NCBI GenBank assembly: GCA_027317945.1
Contig: DAHVQB010000009.1
Span: 21,713-85,712 of the forward strand
DNA: 64,000 nt
Direction: 5' to 3'
From: Microcaldota archaeon
GTDB lineage: Archaea; Micrarchaeota; Micrarchaeia; Micrarchaeales; Micrarchaeaceae
Position 1 is the stretch's first letter, and every line of letters starts with the position of its first letter. A program made the position numbers and the translations under genes. The notes under the pieces are model-generated. The model did no database searches and was not told the DNA's origin. It saw only the letters and a list, made by a program, of their open reading frames with translations. Shown here in pieces: positions 58,615-64,000 of this stretch.

Positions 58615-59670
58615 TCATAACCGCTTAGGATGCGTCCTGTTGGCGCGCTTTCCGTGCCTCGCATCATTGCGTGCCGCTTCGTTGCGCCCTATTATGCTTT
58701 TGAAGCCGGCCGCTTCCTTGTTCAGCCTATCGGCCACCATATGCGTGAATATGTTGGTCTGGCTCCTCTTGTCCTCAACGGTGGATATCACAGCCATAGA
58801 GATCAGTATGAGAACTATCGACACCACTATGTCATCGTTTATGACGCCTATAAAGATCGAGTACAATATCGATATGAACACCACGTCCATTTCGCTTAGA
58901 AGGAACAGCACATTGGTGCCCACGAACCGCATGACGTTCTTGTAGTTGGCAAGGTACTTGTAGCTGTATACCATGCTGGATATGCCTGCGAATAAGAGCA
59001 GCCCGCCGACCATGGAGTAGTTTATTATCGCCCTCTGTATGTCTATGCCAGTACCAAATAGAGCGAATGCAAGCGTGCTAATGACGAACCCTGTCAGCAT
59101 TATCCAGAAGATGAAGTTCTCCTCGTTGATCACCCTTTTGCTGTTGTATGAGAACAGGTAGTTGGTAAGCCCAAATAGGAGCACCAGAAGGAACGCCACG
59201 CCGAAGTCGGACTGGCTTAACGCGTTGAATCCCGTGTTCTGATTGAATCCATATATTATGTCGACCGCGGCTATTATGAGTAGTGACGATAGGATTACCC
59301 TGAATGCTATGTGCCTGTTCAGCACCTCCTTATGCATCACTATGTTGATTATCGTGAATATTATTATGTTCAGGGTTATGAGTGCAGAAAGCATCACTAT
59401 GTTCCGGCTGTTCACTATAGAGATGAATAAGAGCGACTCTATGGAAAACACCGCCCCGTTAAGCAGCGTCCTGAATTTCGGTTGCCTTACGTGCTTCTTC
59501 CTGAATGCTTGGAATATGAGCAATGAAACGAATGCGAAGAACGACATCAGCATGTAGTAGTCTACCGGCCTGTATGACTGAATCGCCACCATTGATAGTA
59601 TGAGCCATCCGCCCAGCAACAGCGAGGAGAAAAGCGATAGCAATATCGACCTTATGAACCCCTTATCCAT
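58615..59670 (-). CDS. Polytopic membrane protein, EamA/DMT-like layout
   Basis: ~9-10 hydrophobic segments; family uncertain. Confidence 0.55.
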   Translation of the reverse strand: MDKGFIRSILLSLFSSLLLGGWLILSMVAIQSYRPVDYYMLMSFFAFVSLLIFQAFRKKHVRQPKFRTLLNGAVFSIESLLFISIVNSRNIVMLSALITLNIIIFTIINIVMHKEVLNRHIAFRVILSSLLIIAAVDIIYGFNQNTGFNALSQSDFGVAFLLVLLFGLTNYLFSYNSKRVINEENFIFWIMLTGFVISTLAFALFGTGIDIQRAIINYSMVGGLLLFAGISSMVYSYKYLANYKNVMRFVGTNVLFLLSEMDVVFISILYSIFIGVINDDIVVSIVLILISMAVISTVEDKRSQTNIFTHMVADRLNKEAAGFKSIIGRNEAARNDARHGKRANRTHPKRL

Positions 59671-59861
59671 AAGTCACCATCCTTCCCCGTGCCGCAAGAA
59701 ATCTAAGTAATAGACTGAAATGTTCCGGCAATGTGCTTCCAAAATCTGCTTCTGACATAAATCGCTATAGTCCCCGCTCCACATGAGCAGTGATAAACCA
59801 AATACTATTATTATAGAATACCATTTTATAGCTTTTTTGTTATTATCTCTAACGTGGTATA

Positions 59862-60902
59862 ATGGACATACTATCTAGCGCGCTTACAAACAACTCGAAT
59901 GATGACGAATTCTTCAAGGCAAGGATCGCGGTCTGCGGAGTCGGCGGCGGCGGCAGCAACACCGTCCAGAGGCTGAGCAGGACAGGGATAAAAGGCGCAT
60001 CGCTGATAGCTGTGAACACCGATGCGAAGCACTTAAACGGCCTTGACCCGTCAATAAACCGCCTTCTCATAGGTGACGTGCTGACCAGAGGACTGGGCGC
60101 AGGCGGATTCCCTCAGGTAGGTTCCAGGGCCGCAGAGTTCTCCCGCACTAAGATAGAGAGCGCATTGAATGGTTATAACCTGGTATTTGTGGCTGCAGGC
60201 ATGGGAGGAGGCACCGGCACTGGTGCGGCTCCCGTCGTCGCGGACGTGGCAAAGAGGTCCGGCGCAATCGTCATAGGGATAGTGACGTTCCCTTTCAGGC
60301 TCGAAGGCGTCAGGATAGCGACTGCAAAGAAGGGCATAGAAGAGCTGAGGAAGAACGTCGATACGCTGATAGTGATAGACAACCAGAAGCTCGTCAACCT
60401 GTATCCCAACGTGGCGATAGAGGAAGCATTCAGGATAGCCGATGAGATAACTACTAGGGCCGTGCGCGGCATAGCCGAAACCATAAACACCCCAAGCCTG
60501 ATAAACCTTGATTTCGCGGACTTGCGCACTATAATGTCGAACGGCGGCCTGGCCATGATAAGCGTCGGCGAGGCTTCCGGCAATGACAGGGTCGAAAAGG
60601 TGGTTAGCAATACCCTCCAGAACAAGCTGCTGGACGTTGATTACGAAGGCGCGACCGGAATACTGCTTCACATAACCGGAGGAACTGACCTGACATTAGG
60701 GGATGCGAACGACATAGGGAATAAGCTTACCGGCCTTACGGCTCCTAACGCCAACGTGCTCTGGGGCGCAAGGATAGACCCGTCATATATCGGAAAGGTC
60801 GAGGTGATAGCGGTTTTTACCGGCGTGCAAAGCGATTCGATAATAGGATCCCCGCGCCAGCCCCAGCATTCCGACGGCGGCCTTGGGTTAGACCTTCTAT
60901 AA
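59862..60902 (+). CDS. ftsZ: Cell division protein FtsZ
   Basis: GVGGGGSNTVQRL, AAGMGGGTGTGAAPVVADVAK, NTDAKHL. Confidence 0.97.
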   Translation: MDILSSALTNNSNDDEFFKARIAVCGVGGGGSNTVQRLSRTGIKGASLIAVNTDAKHLNGLDPSINRLLIGDVLTRGLGAGGFPQVGSRAAEFSRTKIESALNGYNLVFVAAGMGGGTGTGAAPVVADVAKRSGAIVIGIVTFPFRLEGVRIATAKKGIEELRKNVDTLIVIDNQKLVNLYPNVAIEEAFRIADEITTRAVRGIAETINTPSLINLDFADLRTIMSNGGLAMISVGEASGNDRVEKVVSNTLQNKLLDVDYEGATGILLHITGGTDLTLGDANDIGNKLTGLTAPNANVLWGARIDPSYIGKVEVIAVFTGVQSDSIIGSPRQPQHSDGGLGLDLL

Positions 60903-60906
60903 AGCG

Positions 60907-63210
60907 TCAAAGTTCCGATACGGTTGTCGGGCCGTCCACGGACTTGTCCCTGTCGAGCGTGTAGACTATCGCGGAGCCTATCTGCTTCATGCTCTCCTCA
61001 TGTGTTATTACGAATATCTGGTCGACTACCTTAGGTAGATTCTCCCCAAGGACATTTATGAGCCTTGATATGCCGTTGGAATCAAGGTTGTGCGTCGGTT
61101 CGTCAAGTATTATCCACTTCAGGTTTGGCACTATTACCATGGACATTGCCACCCTCATCGCGAGGCACGCTATGGTCCTCTCGCCTCCGCTTGCTACTGC
61201 ATCGACCGACGCCCAGTACTCTGCGCCTCCTCTGCCCAGGTCTGCTTCCAGCAGGTAATCGTCCTTTTTGCTTGTCAACCGTATCCGTCTATAATCGCCA
61301 TAAGGGTATAGCTCCGGCCAAAGCCCGTTCATGAGGCTGTTTATGGAAGAGACGAGCATGTTCCTGAGGAGCGCCTCTGTTTCCATAAGCGCACTCTTGA
61401 ACTTGTTGAGGTTTCCAATGTGATCCCTCCGCTTCGCTATCCTGGCTTCTATCACCTCAAAGTTTGCCACCTGCTTTGCCTTCTCGTCTATCTGCGATCT
61501 CAGGCTCTCGGTGTACTTGATGCTGGAGCTCAGCCTGGCGCGCGCGCCGCTCAATTCCGCAGCCTTGCCCTCGAGGTCGCCCCGCATGGCATCAACCAAT
61601 TTGTCATCGACAGCTATTGCTTTCATCTCGTCTGTTTTGCGTTTCACTATGGTGCCGGCCCTGGCCAACTCGTCAACGTACGCTGCTTTTCTCTTTGTTG
61701 ATTCCATGTCCGCATTCAGCTTGTTTATCGACTCGGAGAACGCATCCCGCTCCAGCCCCTTCGCTTTGATGTCCTTCTCCAGCGCGGAACATTTTGGTTT
61801 TATGGCAGCGAGTTCCGTTCTGTCCTTCGCGATGGCGTTTTCAATCCCTTCATAATCCTTCAGCTTGCTGGTATATACTGCGACTCTCACTGCTTCCTCC
61901 TTTGCAGCTTTTAGTCCCGCCTCGGCTTCCGGTATGCGCTTGCCGAGTTCGGACAGCTCCTTGTCTATGCCGCCCATCAGCGCGCTCTTGTCCTTCAACA
62001 GCTTCTCCTTAAGCGCGCCGTCAAGCTCGCGTTCGCAGAGCGGGCACTTGCCTATGTGCTTCTTAAGCTCTTCTAGCCAAGCCGCCACCTCCTTTCCAAG
62101 GGCCCTGTTGCGTGCCATGGAATCATTGAGCTCCCTTAGCGATATCTCGCATTTCTTGACGCGCTCATTGGACGCATCGACAGTCTTACCTTTGATTTTA
62201 GCGAGTATGGCATCCCTGTCCTTGGCCTTCTTTTCATTTGATTCTATCGCGGTAGAGAGTGATGCGGCCTTAGACGTGGCATCCTTAAGGTCCGTCCCGA
62301 GCTTGTCCAATGCAGTCTCGACAGCTGCCTTGGACTCCTTTGCTGCCTTGAGGCCGGCTTTCACCGACTCACTGTCTATATTGAGCTTGTTTATCTTGGC
62401 AATCTCATCCTCCATAGCCGCGGTCTTTCCGTTTATGGCGGCGATCTCCTTCTCCAGCACGGCCTTCTTGGACTGCAGCGCCTTGGCTTCATCCAACTTC
62501 TTCCTTATGGAATCAACATCCGCTGCGGTCTTCTTCTCCGTCGCCTTGAGCGAGATCTGCTCCTTTTCCATCCCGGCTAATTCCTCCCCTAATTTCCCCA
62601 GCTGCGCCTTGTAAGATTTCATATCGATTTGCGCCAGCGTGCTTTCCTCGTCTCCTATCATAGACTTTATGCTGTTTATCAGAGACGTGGCGTTGTCCTC
62701 TGCAGCGGCGAACTGGTCCAGCCCAAGCATGCCGTCTATCTGCTTCTTCCTGTCGCTCTTGGTCAGTTCAAGGAAATAGTCAAGGTTGTTTTGCTCTGCG
62801 TATATCGCGCGCGAGAACGTCTCATAGTCCGTCTTGAGCAGGTGCCCTATCTCCTCGTTCACCCTCTCTGCCTGCGTCTGCAGGTACTCGCCGTTCCTTT
62901 CAAGCTTTGCCGTGCTGCTGCTGCGCAAGTTTATTGTCCTTAATACGGCATACACGTTGCCGTCGACTTCAAATTCTAACCTGACCTTTGCTTCCTGTTC
63001 CTCCTCCGGCCTGTTGGTTATGAGATCGTTCGACGCGATCTTCCTGCTCTTCAGTGCAGGGAAAGTGCCGAAAAGCGCGAACGATATGGCATCTAGCACG
63101 GAGCTTTTCCCCGCGCCCATTATGCCTATTAGCACGTTCACACCATTCTTGAAGTCCAGTTTGGTGTTCCTGTGGGTTTTCCAGTTGATAAGCTCTATGG
63201 ATCTTATCAT
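60907..63210 (-). CDS. rad50: DNA double-strand break repair ATPase Rad50
   Basis: Walker A GIMGAGKSS, zinc hook CPLCE, signature ASGGERTIACLAMRVAMS, WIILDEPTHNLD; start at MIRSIEL. Confidence 0.95.
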   Translation of the reverse strand: MIRSIELINWKTHRNTKLDFKNGVNVLIGIMGAGKSSVLDAISFALFGTFPALKSRKIASNDLITNRPEEEQEAKVRLEFEVDGNVYAVLRTINLRSSSTAKLERNGEYLQTQAERVNEEIGHLLKTDYETFSRAIYAEQNNLDYFLELTKSDRKKQIDGMLGLDQFAAAEDNATSLINSIKSMIGDEESTLAQIDMKSYKAQLGKLGEELAGMEKEQISLKATEKKTAADVDSIRKKLDEAKALQSKKAVLEKEIAAINGKTAAMEDEIAKINKLNIDSESVKAGLKAAKESKAAVETALDKLGTDLKDATSKAASLSTAIESNEKKAKDRDAILAKIKGKTVDASNERVKKCEISLRELNDSMARNRALGKEVAAWLEELKKHIGKCPLCERELDGALKEKLLKDKSALMGGIDKELSELGKRIPEAEAGLKAAKEEAVRVAVYTSKLKDYEGIENAIAKDRTELAAIKPKCSALEKDIKAKGLERDAFSESINKLNADMESTKRKAAYVDELARAGTIVKRKTDEMKAIAVDDKLVDAMRGDLEGKAAELSGARARLSSSIKYTESLRSQIDEKAKQVANFEVIEARIAKRRDHIGNLNKFKSALMETEALLRNMLVSSINSLMNGLWPELYPYGDYRRIRLTSKKDDYLLEADLGRGGAEYWASVDAVASGGERTIACLAMRVAMSMVIVPNLKWIILDEPTHNLDSNGISRLINVLGENLPKVVDQIFVITHEESMKQIGSAIVYTLDRDKSVDGPTTVSEL

Positions 63211-63291
63211 GCAATTAGCACCATACGATAAGCAGACAGAGATATTTAGATGATGTCTATTAAATAGTATGCGAGAAACTGGCGTTTCACG

Positions 63292-63609
63292 ATGGTAAAA
63301 GGCCATATACTCGCAGACGTTATGCTTGCAAAGACCTCGCGATGGCTCGGGCTCGCAGGCATAGCAGCAATGGACGTGCCCGTGCAAGGCGATGACCAGA
63401 TACTAAAGGTTTCGAAGAGGGCCGGCGCGGTGCTATTGACGTCCGATGTGCAGCTCTCGCTGAGGGCAAAGAAGCGCGGCATAGAGGTATTGCTCGTTGG
63501 CCAGAAGGACCTGAACGGGCAGCTAGCTTTCATAATAAAATCGCTCAACCTTAACAAAGTGAGCGGGAAATCCCACACCATTCATGGGTGGGATGAAAGC
63601 GAACCGTAG
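63292..63609 (+). CDS. Mut7-C/PIN-like RNase domain protein, 3' end formed by repeat insertion
   Basis: ILADVMLAKTSRWLGLAG...GAVLLTSDVQLSLRAKKRG; last ~20 aa (NKVSGKSHTIHGWDESEP) encoded by the repeat. Confidence 0.65.
   Translation: MVKGHILADVMLAKTSRWLGLAGIAAMDVPVQGDDQILKVSKRAGAVLLTSDVQLSLRAKKRGIEVLLVGQKDLNGQLAFIIKSLNLNKVSGKSHTIHGWDESEP
63551..63594 (+). repeat. Copy 3 of hairpin repeat
   Basis: TTAACAAAGTGAGCGGGAAATCCCACACCATTCATGGGTGGGA identical to 17031 copy over 44 bp; diverges before GGATGTCAC. Confidence 0.8.
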
Positions 63610-63623
63610 TAAGGCGTATAGAT

Positions 63624-64000
63624 ATGGATGGAAATATAGGTTGCATGGGACTGACAAGAGCCTACAAGTTCAGAATCCACCCCGACGCTACAAGGCAGGG
63701 AGAGATAGACGAAAGGCTGATTATTGCACAACAGTTCTACAACAAGATTCTTGAGAAGTCAATCGAGTCCTATAAAAATGGAAAGACCAAGGTTTCGATG
63801 GCTCAATTCAACAGATTCGTAAAAGAGGCAATCCAAGATGACAAGAGATACCTGAAACTCTATTCGCAGACAAGATGCGAGATAGAATTCAGGCTTCTAA
63901 AAGCATACCAGAACTTCTTCAGAAGGATCAAGGAAGGAAACAGAAAGGCAGGATTCCCGAGATTCAGGTCACGGGACAGATACAAGTCAATAACATATCC
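63624..64000 (+). mobile_element. tnpB: tnpB (IS200/IS605-IS1341 family), 5' part; runs off window
   Basis: MDGNIGCMGLTRAYKFRIHPDATRQGEIDERLIIAQQFYNKIL...GNRKAGFPRFRSRDRYKSITYP, typical TnpB N-terminus. Confidence 0.9.

Noticed and set aside
61865-62614. 249-aa Ser/Ala-rich plus-strand ORF
   Set aside because: Antisense to the Rad50 coiled coil; repetitive composition mirrors Glu/Lys-rich coding strand
1-64000. CRISPR arrays or rRNA genes
   Set aside because: No regularly spaced direct repeats or rRNA-like conserved stretches seen; the three 44-54 bp repeats are far apart

Overview
The window is dense archaeal chromosome, about 40 genes with short spacers. Its contents are D-family DNA polymerase DP1 and DP2, Top6B, FEN1, Rad50, Alba, FtsZ, eEF1A-type aEF1A, rpS10, L1/L10/L12, L10e, Lhr helicase, Dph2, IDI-2, an intron-containing tRNA-Tyr and tRNA-Asp. 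Small genome style and gene content suggest a DPANN/Micrarchaeota (ARMAN-like) organism; this is inference. Strongest candidate for an undescribed system is the left 13 kb. It holds a co-directional cluster of five consecutive polytopic membrane paralogs (the first cut by the window edge), two short-TM/coiled-coil proteins and a VirB4/TraC/CedB-like ATPase. These are followed by a zinc-ribbon membrane protein, a coiled-coil protein, a tiny basic protein and an 804-aa surface-anchored protein. It looks like a simplified type IV secretion/DNA-transfer-like apparatus. The second notable signal is a 44-54 bp hairpin repeat (TTAACAAAGTGAGCGGGAAATCCCACACCATTCATGGGTGGGAGGATGTCACAA) at 17.0, 32.6 and 63.6 kb. 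It resembles the right end/omega-RNA scaffold of IS605/IS1341-type TnpB elements. One copy appears to supply the start codon of an Hsp20 gene and another forms the 3' end of a Mut7-C-like gene next to a tnpB. Other notable items are a membrane-anchored tandem-AAA Cdc48-like ATPase, a single-chain tandem Alba protein, a divergent proteasome-beta-like Ntn protein, and a ferredoxin operon with two unknown membrane paralogs. All calls come from reading the sequence and the supplied ORFs; no database search was run.
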